Shown in pieces: positions 32,155 to 40,503 of a stretch of DNA of 64,000 bases. The stretch spans positions 372,001 to 436,000 of the forward strand of contig NZ_ASWD01000002.1 in the NCBI RefSeq assembly GCF_000407485.1. Reading direction: 5' to 3'. A model generated the notes under the pieces. The model had not been told where the DNA came from, did no database searches, and saw only the letters and a list, made by a program, of their open reading frames with translations. The first letter of the stretch is position 1; the number at the start of each line of letters is the position of its first letter. The translations under genes were made by a program, and so were the position numbers. Source of the stretch: Enterococcus pallens ATCC BAA-351 (GTDB lineage: Bacteria; Bacillota; Bacilli; Lactobacillales; Enterococcaceae).

Positions 32155-33123
32155 GTTATACCCCGTTGGATACCCATTTCTTTTTATTGGTCGTTTGGCT
32201 GGTTCTGGTTGCAGAAAATAAGCTTTCAACACCAAGAAGAAGCCAAAAGTCGATAGCACACACACAATACACAGCCACAGATTTTCCTGCACAAAGTTTA
32301 AGATACTGCCCATTTTGGGAACGACAAACGTCACTTTTCCTCGCACACGATCAGCGGAAATGGGCGGATCCTTGCTTTTGTTGGCATCCCCTTTAGTGAC
32401 AATGTAGTCACCCTTTTCCCCATTTAGTTCATCTAGCCGCTCCACCATTCTATGGGTCAGGTAACGATCGCCCTCACCGACTTGGAAAGTGACAATATCG
32501 CCTTCTTTGACTTGACTGCCGTCAGTCATCTTTACCAGTACGATATCCCCAGCATAGAAACCTCGTGAAGGAGAATCCGGTTGCGGTGCCATGGAATCGG
32601 TCAACACTTGATAAAAGCGATAACCAAAAATAGCGGCATCGGATTTTTCACTAAAGGCAAACATCAAGGAGCTAAGTAAAATACCAATCGTCAACGTGTA
32701 GAAAAACAGATTGTAGATAAACATAAAGATTTTTCGATTGGTTGATTTTTTGGCTTCCTGTAAAGGCAATGCCGTTTGTGGCGGAGCCATTGGCCGCTGC
32801 GGTCGTGCTCCTCTAGGTGGCGGCATTCGCTCGCGATCGTAAACGTCAGCATACGACGGCCGCGGGTTACGCGGTATCCGATTTGGCGGATAATCTTCAG
32901 TATGTCTTCCTCTAGGATGGCCGTATTGTCCCTCCCGTTTTCTTGATTCTTCATACATTCGTTCAGCCGGTCGTCTTGGAGCAGACCCTCTAGGATTCGG
33001 ATAGTCTTCTTCATACTCGTATCCTCGAGAAGAGCGGCGACTAGAAAGGGGCCGTTCTTCACGGTAAGATGGTCGTTCTTCATGCTCGTAGTCCCGTTCT
33101 CGATAACCTCGTTGTCTTGGCAT
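32146..33123 (-). CDS. sipW: ER-type signal peptidase I (SipW-like) with Arg-rich cytoplasmic head, module 3
   Basis: Product of 325 aa. Low-complexity head about 1-115 (PRQRGYRERDYEHEERPSYR), clearly different in sequence from module 2 but of the same composition. From FIYNLFFYTLTIGILLSSLM on it is almost identical: Ser in LTDSMAPQ, His in YLTHRMVE, GDANKSKDPPISADRV, C-terminal TM helix. The contrast of a conserved enzyme with a composition-only head suggests the head works as a disordered segment and not as a folded domain. Confidence 0.88.
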   Translation of the reverse strand: MPRQRGYRERDYEHEERPSYREERPLSSRRSSRGYEYEEDYPNPRGSAPRRPAERMYEESRKREGQYGHPRGRHTEDYPPNRIPRNPRPSYADVYDRERMPPPRGARPQRPMAPPQTALPLQEAKKSTNRKIFMFIYNLFFYTLTIGILLSSLMFAFSEKSDAAIFGYRFYQVLTDSMAPQPDSPSRGFYAGDIVLVKMTDGSQVKEGDIVTFQVGEGDRYLTHRMVERLDELNGEKGDYIVTKGDANKSKDPPISADRVRGKVTFVVPKMGSILNFVQENLWLCIVCVLSTFGFFLVLKAYFLQPEPAKRPIKRNGYPTGYNRS

Positions 33124-33136
33124 AGCTCCCCTTCTT

Positions 33137-34225
33137 TCATTGTGCCGTTCGATTGCCTGTCACCTCTTTTGCCGGTCGCTGAGTGATTGGTGGAATTGTT
33201 ACCACTGTTTGTTTGGTCTCGCTTGTTAGAATGTTTGTGTTTTCAGGGGTACTTGATTCCGTTTTTTCGTTTTTTATCTGCTCTACGGAAGATTCTGTAC
33301 TTTCCTCTGAGATTTCTAGGTCTTTGGATGAAGGATTTTCTTCTTCCGCATCAGGATCAGCATCAAATACCGTTAAGTGATAGGTTTGGATCAACGCATT
33401 TAGCTTTTTGTCGTAGAACGTATCAGTGGCGTATTTTCCTGTCAGTCCTTTCGTCGCCACTTGGTAACTCTCTGCATATTCTTTCCAAGTTGCCTGATAA
33501 AAGCCTGCATTCCCCGAAATACCCTTTTTCAGTAACACCGCATAGTCTTCTAAAGATTCTTTGTAGCTTGGATACTGCCGAAAAGCCGATTGAATCGTGT
33601 ACAACTGACCGTTTCCTTTGTCTTCTTGCGTATTAAATGACACGTTTTTCCCTTGATAACTCCCTTTAATTCCAAATAAATTGTGATGCGGTGGTCGTGC
33701 CAACTGACTGTTGCCTGATCCTGTTTCTAAGATCGCTTGGGCAATCATGACTGAAGCATATAAATCTTCCTGCCAAGCAATTACTTGCGCATCTTTCCCT
33801 ATGACTTGAATGAAGGCTTCGGTTGTCTGATTTTTACTTACCGAGAATTGGTAGTTTTCCTCTACTTTTTTTGCAGGCAGATTTGTTTGAATCTTATTCG
33901 TTACTTCTGAAATGAGTAGTGAAGATTCATTCGATTCTTCTGTTTTTTCTAATTCACTGGACAATATAGTCGATGTGCTTGAATTAGATGCTTCGCTACT
34001 TCTGCTTTCTTTTATGGAAGAAGCTAAAGATATTGTTGATTCGACTGGTTCGCTAGCTGTACTACTGCTAGCGATGATTCCATTCTCTGTACTTGCCGCT
34101 GTCTCCAGTTGGAAATCAGCTGATTCCCTCACTTCTGCTAAAACGATTTGTTTTATTGATAGCTGATTTCCAGTAATTAAAATAATGCCCAGTGCCAAAC
34201 TGCCAAGCAGAATTTTACCCTTCAT
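33137..34225 (-). CDS. Exported glucosaminidase, module 3
   Basis: Start at ATG 34225 behind AAAGGCGGGAG, as in module 2, overlapping the preceding gene. Signal peptide, Ser/Glu-rich linker (about 30-125), glucosaminidase domain with SVMIAQAILETGSGNSQLAR, HNLFGIKGSYQGK and TGKYATDTFYDKK, then a disordered Glu/Ser tail. The linker and tail diverge from module 2 while the domain is conserved. Confidence 0.87.
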   Translation of the reverse strand: MKGKILLGSLALGIILITGNQLSIKQIVLAEVRESADFQLETAASTENGIIASSSTASEPVESTISLASSIKESRSSEASNSSTSTILSSELEKTEESNESSLLISEVTNKIQTNLPAKKVEENYQFSVSKNQTTEAFIQVIGKDAQVIAWQEDLYASVMIAQAILETGSGNSQLARPPHHNLFGIKGSYQGKNVSFNTQEDKGNGQLYTIQSAFRQYPSYKESLEDYAVLLKKGISGNAGFYQATWKEYAESYQVATKGLTGKYATDTFYDKKLNALIQTYHLTVFDADPDAEEENPSSKDLEISEESTESSVEQIKNEKTESSTPENTNILTSETKQTVVTIPPITQRPAKEVTGNRTAQ

Positions 34226-34529
34226 TAGGCTCCCGCCTTTCATGCGACGGTGGTCGCGGCTTTCCTCTCGGCCTTCTTGGTCTGGCAGCTGCTTGTTTCA
34301 GCTTCAATAGGACATTATGGTAATACAACGCAGTCATCCGTAAATAAAGTGCCAAAAGCATTAGCAATAATAGAAGAAACAATTGACTAACAGTGACTAC
34401 CTCTTGAAAATCGGTAAAATAGAAAAAAATTCCTAATACAAGAACTCCTAACAGCACCACCAAGGAAAACAACCAGTAAACCCAATACCAAAAGGTGTAC
34501 CATTCAATTTTTTCTTGCAATGTTTTCAT
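34215..34529 (-). CDS. Two-TM membrane protein with Arg/Pro tail, module 3
   Basis: Product of 104 aa, helices nearly identical to the 18396 protein (EWYTFWYWVYWLFSLVVLLG ...), tail ARPRRPRGKPRPPSHERREP. Overlaps both neighbours. No known family. Confidence 0.75.
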   Translation of the reverse strand: MKTLQEKIEWYTFWYWVYWLFSLVVLLGVLVLGIFFYFTDFQEVVTVSQLFLLLLLMLLALYLRMTALYYHNVLLKLKQAAARPRRPRGKPRPPSHERREPNEG

Positions 34530-35029
34530 TTATTACTGTTCCCCTCTTGGACGATACCTAAAATTTGTTTTTCTGAGACTAAGCCAAAGATGCGGCTGTC
34601 TTTAGAAATGGTGCGATTGTCTCCTAGGACAAAATAATAGCCTCCAGGAATCGGTTCATTTGAGATGCTTTCCCAAACAAAGTCCTCTGTTCGATAGGCG
34701 AAAGCGTCGGCTATTACTTCATGGTTAACGAGTAACTCACCAGCTTGATAATCAATTCGTTCCCCTGGCAAACCAATCACTCGTTTCAAATACAACTCGT
34801 CGGGCGAATCCGGCGGGTGAAGGACCACCACATCGAAACGTTTCGGCTTGCGATGGGCTTTCACTTGGACAATCTCTTGTTCCCAATAAGTGGGATTCAT
34901 GGATTCACCACTGACAAAGTATTTCGGATACAACCAGTAATAGGTCCGGAATGCAATAAGAAATATGAGGTAGCAAAGAACAAACAAACCTGCCAGCTTT
35001 GAAGCTATTGACCACTGAAATCTCCGACC
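34526..35029 (-). CDS. lepB: Signal peptidase I (LepB type), module 3; start codon unresolved
   Basis: Catalytic Ser (SGESMNPT), Lys (LKRVIGLPGE) and GDNRTISKDSR are present. The frame is open from the TGA of the upstream gene (35030-35032) and reads GRRFQWSIASKLAGLFVLCY before the catalytic domain. The only usable start is TTG at 34987, inside the membrane helix and without a clear ribosome site. Relative to module 2 there is a 12-bp in-frame deletion in the segment between TGA and helix, and most other changes are synonymous or conservative, so this segment behaves as coding. Confidence 0.8.
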   Translation of the reverse strand, partial: GRRFQWSIASKLAGLFVLCYLIFLIAFRTYYWLYPKYFVSGESMNPTYWEQEIVQVKAHRKPKRFDVVVLHPPDSPDELYLKRVIGLPGERIDYQAGELLVNHEVIADAFAYRTEDFVWESISNEPIPGGYYFVLGDNRTISKDSRIFGLVSEKQILGIVQEGNSNK

Positions 35030-36184
35030 TCAGCCAACCTCCTGAGCTTCTTTGACTGGTGTATCCTGTTGTTCTCGAACCATTCGTTCGAGTAATGCAC
35101 TTTCTCCTTGAAGCAAATCAAAGTAAGCCGCCTTACTTAACAAATTGTCGTAATCCATCTTCATCAACTTGACATAAGGCTTTCTAAACCAGGGTCTGGC
35201 ATGCACCTTGGCTCGAGACTCGATTACCTGACATTCATACAAGACAAAGTGAATGTCTCTCGCCGAAAGATTCGCTTTAATTTGTTTGACTTGATCTCGC
35301 TCGTAAACCAGTTTATTTCCAGTGACTGTCATCTTTTCCGTCTTGTTAATTAACTCCCCGTTTAGATGCCACATCTGTTCTAGGAAGCGAGCTTTTTGTA
35401 ATAGATAGGTGTACTCCCGCAAACTAATCTTGATTCGTTTGTCCCAGTCGTTTTCTTCGCTACTCTTTTGATCAAAGTATTGAATCCCGCTGTAAAGCAT
35501 GGAGAGCTCCAGTTTCTCAATCACCATTTCCAGTTTTTGATTCACGGCCCGCAGCCGAGCTTTGCTTTGACTCTCTTGCCGAACCTCTTCTTTCTGGATT
35601 GGATCCACAGGTACTGTGGATTCTTGAGTCTGCTTGATTATTGGTTTGCTTGGACTGGGCTCTCCATTTTGTTTTTCTTGAACAATCCCTTCAGAAAAAT
35701 GTTGTTCTGCCATTTCTAACAATAATTGTTCTGCTTGCTCCAAATTATTCTCTGTATTCATTGGAAATTGTTGCTTTAAGCTGTCTTCCAAATGAATCGC
35801 AAAAGGGAAGCCTGTTTCTCTATAAACCAACGGAATAAAATCAAAGCGATAGACTTGTCGGCCATACTTGGGTTCTTCCGTCTGGGCCTTAATCCAAGCG
35901 AACTGTGGAAAGAATTGATGTAGTGATTGCCAAAGTGCCTTCCAGTTTAATGTTCCTGGGATCAAAAGTAATTCGACATGGTAGCTGCTATTCATTAATC
36001 GAAATAATTGCTCAAAGTGCTGGTAAATCTTTTCCCGTTGCTCATCATTCAATGTGCCATGTGGGGCATATAAATATTCACAGGCTCGTTCAATTTCTTC
36101 TAACAGCGGCTGTGAAACCAACTCCTCCTGCATGGTGGGAGCCGGTGTTGGATAAAGGGTAAGTTGGTTCTGTGATTGCTTCAC
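35030..36184 (-). CDS. Conserved cytoplasmic protein of the fibre module, module 3
   Basis: Product of 384 aa, close paralogue of the 19217 protein. The linker at about 165-195 carries most differences. C-terminal domain almost unchanged (RLRAVNQKLEMVIEKLELSM ... KLMKMDYDNLLSKAAYF). Ends GAG GTT GGC TGA and continues in frame into the signal peptidase sequence. Function unknown. Confidence 0.8.
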   Translation of the reverse strand: MKQSQNQLTLYPTPAPTMQEELVSQPLLEEIERACEYLYAPHGTLNDEQREKIYQHFEQLFRLMNSSYHVELLLIPGTLNWKALWQSLHQFFPQFAWIKAQTEEPKYGRQVYRFDFIPLVYRETGFPFAIHLEDSLKQQFPMNTENNLEQAEQLLLEMAEQHFSEGIVQEKQNGEPSPSKPIIKQTQESTVPVDPIQKEEVRQESQSKARLRAVNQKLEMVIEKLELSMLYSGIQYFDQKSSEENDWDKRIKISLREYTYLLQKARFLEQMWHLNGELINKTEKMTVTGNKLVYERDQVKQIKANLSARDIHFVLYECQVIESRAKVHARPWFRKPYVKLMKMDYDNLLSKAAYFDLLQGESALLERMVREQQDTPVKEAQEVG

Positions 36185-36202
36185 CGAAAAACCTCCCCTC
36201 TT

Positions 36203-37105
36203 CTATTCGTCATCCAATAAGTTGTCGCTTGTCGCTAACAAACGCACAAAAAACTGGGTCGTTTCTTCTTGTACTGAACGCAGACGTTTACGATAGTTTT
36301 TAATCTCTTGCTTCATCACCCGTAATTCCAGTGAAGCATCATGAATGACTTGATGGGCTTCTTGTTCTGCCTGGCTGCGAATACCTTTAGCTTCATATTC
36401 TGCTCGTTCCAAAATTGCTCGTTCCTGCTTCTTGGTTTCAATCAGAATCGTAGCCAGCTCTGCCTTCATCTCTTCATTTTCTTTTTGGGTTTGTTTCAGC
36501 TCTTCGACTTGTCGGCGTGCTTGAATCAAGGCCTCGGTTTGATTGGTTTGACTATCTTTCAAATCAGCTTTTAGCTGTTCTACTTTATCCGTTAATTCCT
36601 GAATCTCACGATCTTTATCTAGTTTCAGCTGTTGTAATTCTTTTTTATTCTCTTTTTTCAGTTGTTCTGTTTCAGACTGATGTACCTGAAGCGCTTGATC
36701 TTTCTCTGACAAGGTGGTTGCCATAGTAGTCATTTCAGTTTGTTTGACTTCCAACTGATGCTTTAACTGAGCAACGGTTTCTTCCAACCGTTCCACTTCT
36801 TGTTGCAGTGGTGACTCTTGTCGTATTGGTTGTTCTTCCTCAAAAGCGGGTGAGTGCTTTGGTTCAGGCTCACCACCATAACGATTGTCATAACGTTCCT
36901 CTGCAGAAGGCTCCGCCCGTCTGCGTGAGCGCCGATCTCCACGGTCATAGTCCCGATAATTTTCTACTGGCCGCTCATATTCTTCTTCGGGATACGCATC
37001 ATATCCGTAATCATCTTCGTACCCTTCGTCATAGTCGTCGTAATAGTAGTCGTCTTGATTCGTTTCTTGATAGCTATCCTTCTTCTGTTTGCCAAATCCA
37101 AACAT
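36203..37105 (-). CDS. Coiled-coil scaffold-like protein with acidic head, module 3
   Basis: Start at ATG 37105 (MFGFGKQKKDS). Acidic Tyr/Asp head (DDYYYDDYDEGYEDDYGYDA), coiled coil about 90-220, DivIVA-like C-terminal block ILERAEYEAKGIRSQAEQEA. First gene after the left site of switch 3. Closer to the module 2 protein than to module 1. Confidence 0.77.
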   Translation of the reverse strand: MFGFGKQKKDSYQETNQDDYYYDDYDEGYEDDYGYDAYPEEEYERPVENYRDYDRGDRRSRRRAEPSAEERYDNRYGGEPEPKHSPAFEEEQPIRQESPLQQEVERLEETVAQLKHQLEVKQTEMTTMATTLSEKDQALQVHQSETEQLKKENKKELQQLKLDKDREIQELTDKVEQLKADLKDSQTNQTEALIQARRQVEELKQTQKENEEMKAELATILIETKKQERAILERAEYEAKGIRSQAEQEAHQVIHDASLELRVMKQEIKNYRKRLRSVQEETTQFFVRLLATSDNLLDDE

Positions 37106-37201
37106 GCCGCTTCCTCCTCTATCCACTAACTCCTAAATACTGCTTTTTGATAATTCTGCTTGTTTCATCTATACTTTTAGCAAGCACAAAAAAGCTGCTT
37201 T

Positions 37202-37228
37202 TTTCATAGTCTTTGGAAGACTATGAAA
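37202..37228. repeat. Left inversion site, module 3
   Basis: Perfect arms TTTCATAGTCT and AGACTATGAAA around TTGGA (37213-37217). The partner at 38805-38831 has TCCAA, its exact reverse complement. Confidence 0.84.
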
Positions 37229-37271
37229 CCTCCCTAAAGGCCTATCAGGCCAACAAAAAAAGACCGTCCTT

Positions 37272-37288
37272 TGACGGTTGTTGACGGT
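37272..37288 (+). repeat. Paired TGACGGT repeats, left end, module 3
   Basis: TGACGGT at 37272-37278 and 37282-37288, again 10 bp apart, with an inverted ACCGTC just before. Confidence 0.6.
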
Positions 37289-37472
37289 ATAAAAAATGGA
37301 TGTACTCTTTTTCGTCACTTCAATTAAACAATTTCTCCGAAAAATAAAACAAACAGTCACACAAAGACCTTAAAATCCTTAACTTATTACCTCACCCTTA
37401 AAGAAAACGCTTACCTAGAAAAAGATAAAAAAAGCCTCCCCAATGAAGAATATCGTCTTTTTTGAAAACGGT

Positions 37473-38579
37473 TTAGCTAATTGCCTTCTCCATTTGACCA
37501 ACTACCTGGAATCGTTGTTCCATGAGAGAACCTGCGTATGTATCTAAGGTCATTTGCGTGGAGCTATGTCCCATTAAGGCGCTGACACTCATGATATCCC
37601 CCCGACTTTCTAAGCAGCGAGTCGCAAAGGTATGTCTCAATTGATGGAAATGGATTGTCGTCAATTTAGCTTTCTCGCGAATCTTATGAAAATGATACGT
37701 CAACAGTCTTGGCTCTACGGGTTTCTCATGATTGGTGAGAACAAATTTTCCTTTTGCCTGCTGCTTTCGTTGCAATAAGACTTTTTTCAGTGTCTGACTC
37801 ATTGGAATCAAGCGCGTGGAAGAAGCTGTTTTTGAACTGGTATAAACTAACTCAGTTTTCTTCCCATTGAATGCCCCGATGATACGCTGCACCGTTGAAT
37901 GAACATGAATCAAGTTGTTCTCAAAATCAAGATCTCCCCAAGTAAGAGCAGAAATCTCTCCGATTCTCAAACCAGCATGAAGAGCCAGCAACGTTGCGAT
38001 TCCGCGCCCTTTCTTTTCCGACAAAGCCAGAGTTTCCAAGCCTTTTTGTTCCTGTTTTGTAAGGGCCTGATTCTTATTCTTCACCAATTTAGGCAGCTTT
38101 ACTGAAGCAAATGGATTCTCATTAATCATTTTTTTCCGAATGGCTAGATTGATGCATTGCTTGGTAATGCGGAAGACCGCATGAATTGTTGAAGGCTTCA
38201 GTGCTCGCTTTTCTAAGTTCTTTAATAAAATTTCTGCCGCGTCTTCATCCAATTCGTTTAAATTATATTCACCAAGAATATTCAATACATAATGCTCCAG
38301 TTTATGCTCATAATTTGCATAGGTGGACTGCTTCACCTTGGCCTGAACCTCCTGAAGCCACAGGTAGGCCCACTCATTAAAGCTGATTGCGGAAGTTCCC
38401 TGATTACTTTGGATAAATTGATAATGCAGCTTTAAGGGATACAGCTTTTCACGGACTTCTTTTAAAGTCTTGCCGTACACTGATCCATACATAGTTTTGC
38501 CCTCTGCGTTTTTGCCTTTGGAATAGCGGCCCTCCCAGCGTTTGTCTTTGCGGCGATAGATATTTTCACCTCTGCGCAT
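37473..38579 (-). CDS. Tyrosine recombinase (DNA invertase candidate), module 3
   Basis: Start set at ATG 38579 (MRRGENIYRR), the start common to all three copies; the longer frame adds nine residues not shared by the others. Product of 368 aa with the complete catalytic set (GLRIGEISALTW, HFHQLRHTFATR, GHSSTQ, LDTYAGSL). Very similar to the module 2 enzyme. TGACGGT at 38622 precedes the gene. Confidence 0.93.
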   Translation of the reverse strand: MRRGENIYRRKDKRWEGRYSKGKNAEGKTMYGSVYGKTLKEVREKLYPLKLHYQFIQSNQGTSAISFNEWAYLWLQEVQAKVKQSTYANYEHKLEHYVLNILGEYNLNELDEDAAEILLKNLEKRALKPSTIHAVFRITKQCINLAIRKKMINENPFASVKLPKLVKNKNQALTKQEQKGLETLALSEKKGRGIATLLALHAGLRIGEISALTWGDLDFENNLIHVHSTVQRIIGAFNGKKTELVYTSSKTASSTRLIPMSQTLKKVLLQRKQQAKGKFVLTNHEKPVEPRLLTYHFHKIREKAKLTTIHFHQLRHTFATRCLESRGDIMSVSALMGHSSTQMTLDTYAGSLMEQRFQVVGQMEKAIS

Positions 38580-38722
38580 GTTTTCACTTCTTTCTATTAT
38601 ATTCATTAAGGACGTGATTTTTGACGGTGAATAGATTTTCCGTCTATTTCAGGGGATTCCTACTCTGTTAACCAGGGCAAGAAGTTCCAAAGAAATAATT
38701 TTAATTATTTTTATAAAACATA

Positions 38723-38751
38723 TTGCGTATTTCTACCTCCTAATCTATAAT
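38723..38751 (+). promoter_or_regulatory. Outward sigma-70 promoter of the switch, module 3
   Basis: TTGCGT (38723-38728), 17-bp spacer, TATAAT (38746-38751), UP-like A/T tract before it. Points right, towards the terminator at 38848. Confidence 0.8.
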
Positions 38752-38804
38752 TAGACTAGTTAATAATCCACAAATATAAATAAACATAATTACTTACGAA
38801 ATCA

Positions 38805-38831
38805 TCTCATAGTCTTCCAAATACTATGAAA
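38805..38831. repeat. Right inversion site, module 3
   Basis: TCTCATAGTCT, spacer TCCAA (38816-38820), ATACTATGAAA. Each arm has one mismatch to the left-site arms, and the spacer is the exact reverse complement of TTGGA. Confidence 0.82.
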
Positions 38832-38847
38832 TAAATTCAATTCTTTC

Positions 38848-38882
38848 AGTCATTCATCATTATTGAATGGCTTTTTTATTTC
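38848..38882 (+). terminator. Terminator facing the outward promoter, module 3
   Basis: AGTCATTCA and TGAATGGCT pair over 9 bp, followed by TTTTTT. Outside the invertible segment, 16 bp past the right site. 38883-39023 holds no gene. Confidence 0.85.
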
Positions 38883-39023
38883 CAAAGATTAATAACCCCT
38901 TGTACATTATATAGATTAACCAAGCTAAAAAAACGATAATTTTTGTTAGATACATCAAAAATATTGATAAGATTTATTTTTGAGTCTATCCGTCTCCTTA
39001 GTTAATCATTTCTTCGCACAATA

Positions 39024-39070
39024 AAAAGAAGCACCTGCCATCGAGTACTCCGTTCGCAGATGCTTCTTTT
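39024..39070 (-). terminator. Terminator of the NlpC/P60 gene
   Basis: AAAAGAAGCACCTGC and GCAGATGCTTCTTTT pair with one G-T across a 17-nt loop; T-run on the minus strand. It lies 13 bp after the gene. Confidence 0.87.
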
Positions 39071-39082
39071 CTTTATTCAATT

Positions 39083-40117
39083 TTAGTTCAACACTCTTCC
39101 GGCACTTTCAAATGGATACCAGCTGACATGAGTAATTTTCACGACATCACCTGGCTGCGGTGCTTGGATAAAGTATCCATCTCCAATATACAATGCCACA
39201 TGGTGAGCAGGCCTGCCCCAGAAAACTAAATCGCCTGGCTGCACTTCATTAATCGGTATTTCCTTCACTGCTGCCTGTTGGGCTTGGCTGACTCGCGGAA
39301 TTCCAATCCCATTTTCGGCAAAGACCCATTGCATAAGTCCACTACAATCGAAGCCGTTTGGAGTAGTACCACCCCAGACATATGGAACACCAAGGTATTT
39401 TTTAGCTGACAAGATGATCGCTTGAGCTTTGTCCGAAACTTCTTCATCCGTCGATAAGCTTTGACCTAAGATAACTTGATCTAGTAGCGCTTGTTGCTGC
39501 GACTTCAAGGCTTCTTCCTGTCGGCGTTCTTCCTCTTGTATCTGAGCCAGTAAGGCTTCATTGTCCTTCAGTTCTTTTTCCAGTTGTTCCTTGCTGGACT
39601 GTTGCGTTGCCATCGTAGCGTTTAATTGTTCTTGAGTGGCTTGATATTCTGCTCGTTTTTTCTCCAGCTCTTTTTGCTGCTTGGTAAGGTTCTCGGTTAA
39701 TTCGGTATATTCCTTAGCTTTGGCATCATCCGATTGACGAACCTTCTCAACTCCTTTGATGGAGCTTAGCATTTTTGACCAGCCCTCTAATTGAAAGAAA
39801 TTCACTTTCCGATCGGCATCCTTCAGTTGAATGGCTCGTACTCGTTCTTGAATTTCCTTTTCCAGCTGTGTCAGCTTGTCTGTCGTATCCGCCACTTTTT
39901 TCTCCTGAATAATGATTTCTTGATCTAAGCTTTGGATCTTTTTTTCTTGCTGCTCTTGTTCCACTACGGTTGTTGAAATTTCATCATTTAGTTGGCTCAA
40001 GCGCTCCTGCAATTCCGTAATCGCCTGTTGAGCTTCTTCTTTCGGCTCAGCGTGGGCCGGAGTCATGAAACAAAATAACCCCATACTTACGATAACCGCT
40101 ATGTACAACTTTTTCAT
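39083..40117 (-). CDS. Secreted coiled-coil NlpC/P60 peptidoglycan hydrolase
   Basis: Product of 344 aa. Signal peptide cleaving after TPAHA, a long PcsB-like coiled coil (about 27-215) and a C-terminal NlpC/P60 domain (about 230-344) with catalytic Cys in FDCSGLMQW and His in AHHVALYIGDG. It matches the layout of enterococcal SagA-type and PcsB-type endopeptidases that cleave muropeptide stem bonds. Ribosome site AGAGGTG. It has its own terminator and no operon partner. It marks the return to ordinary chromosome after the fibre modules. Confidence 0.9.
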   Translation of the reverse strand: MKKLYIAVIVSMGLFCFMTPAHAEPKEEAQQAITELQERLSQLNDEISTTVVEQEQQEKKIQSLDQEIIIQEKKVADTTDKLTQLEKEIQERVRAIQLKDADRKVNFFQLEGWSKMLSSIKGVEKVRQSDDAKAKEYTELTENLTKQQKELEKKRAEYQATQEQLNATMATQQSSKEQLEKELKDNEALLAQIQEEERRQEEALKSQQQALLDQVILGQSLSTDEEVSDKAQAIILSAKKYLGVPYVWGGTTPNGFDCSGLMQWVFAENGIGIPRVSQAQQAAVKEIPINEVQPGDLVFWGRPAHHVALYIGDGYFIQAPQPGDVVKITHVSWYPFESAGRVLN

Positions 40118-40417
40118 TTAAGCACCTCTGTTCTTACCCTTTTTCGACCTATACTAACTCTTGCTTGCTTCAGCATTCATATCAAAAGATGCTTGCCATC
40201 TTGTTCGATCAAATGAAGCTGGTAATTTTCTTTTACAAATATAATGTATAAAAATGTGTTCCCTTCATTATATTCATATTTGAACGCGACTAGCAAGACC
40301 CTATGTACAAATATTTTTGCTTTTTTTAACTTAAATATAGCAAGCACCAACTTTTTTACTATTTAGAGCTCTGCCTTGTCGAATAATTCGTTGTCTCGTT
40401 TTATGAGAACTCGATAA
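40118..40417. other. Intergenic, no gene seen
   Basis: A/T-rich stretch upstream of the NlpC/P60 gene; its promoter must be here but no clear -35/-10 pair stands out. No coding frame is supportable. Confidence 0.4.
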
Positions 40418-40470
40418 ATAAAAAAAGAGAGAAGGTAACTTGACCAATAGATGGTTAGTTATTCTCTCTC
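40418..40470 (-). terminator. Terminator of the sugar ABC operon
   Basis: AGAGAGAAGGTAACT and AGTTATTCTCTCT form a long stem; on the minus strand a run of seven T follows. It lies 34 bp after the last permease gene. Confidence 0.85.
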
Positions 40471-40503
40471 ATTTGTTAAAATTATTCGCTTATTTACAGT
40501 TTT

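Larger units (their letters stand above)
37213..38820. other. Invertible promoter/recombinase segment, module 3 (OFF orientation)
   Basis: A 1.61-kb segment with the same element order as modules 1 and 2. The promoter faces right, away from the operon start at 37105. The gene-free parts 37106-37472 and 38580-38847 are made of the sites, repeats and promoter; a cre-like AGAAAACGCTTACC lies near 37401-37414. Confidence 0.8.

Noticed and set aside
2467-38606. Three integrase genes as remnants of prophages or integrative elements
   Set aside because: No tRNA, excision, replication, structural or conjugation genes accompany them, and each gene is enclosed by inverted, not direct, site copies next to a promoter. 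Inversion switches explain the layout better.
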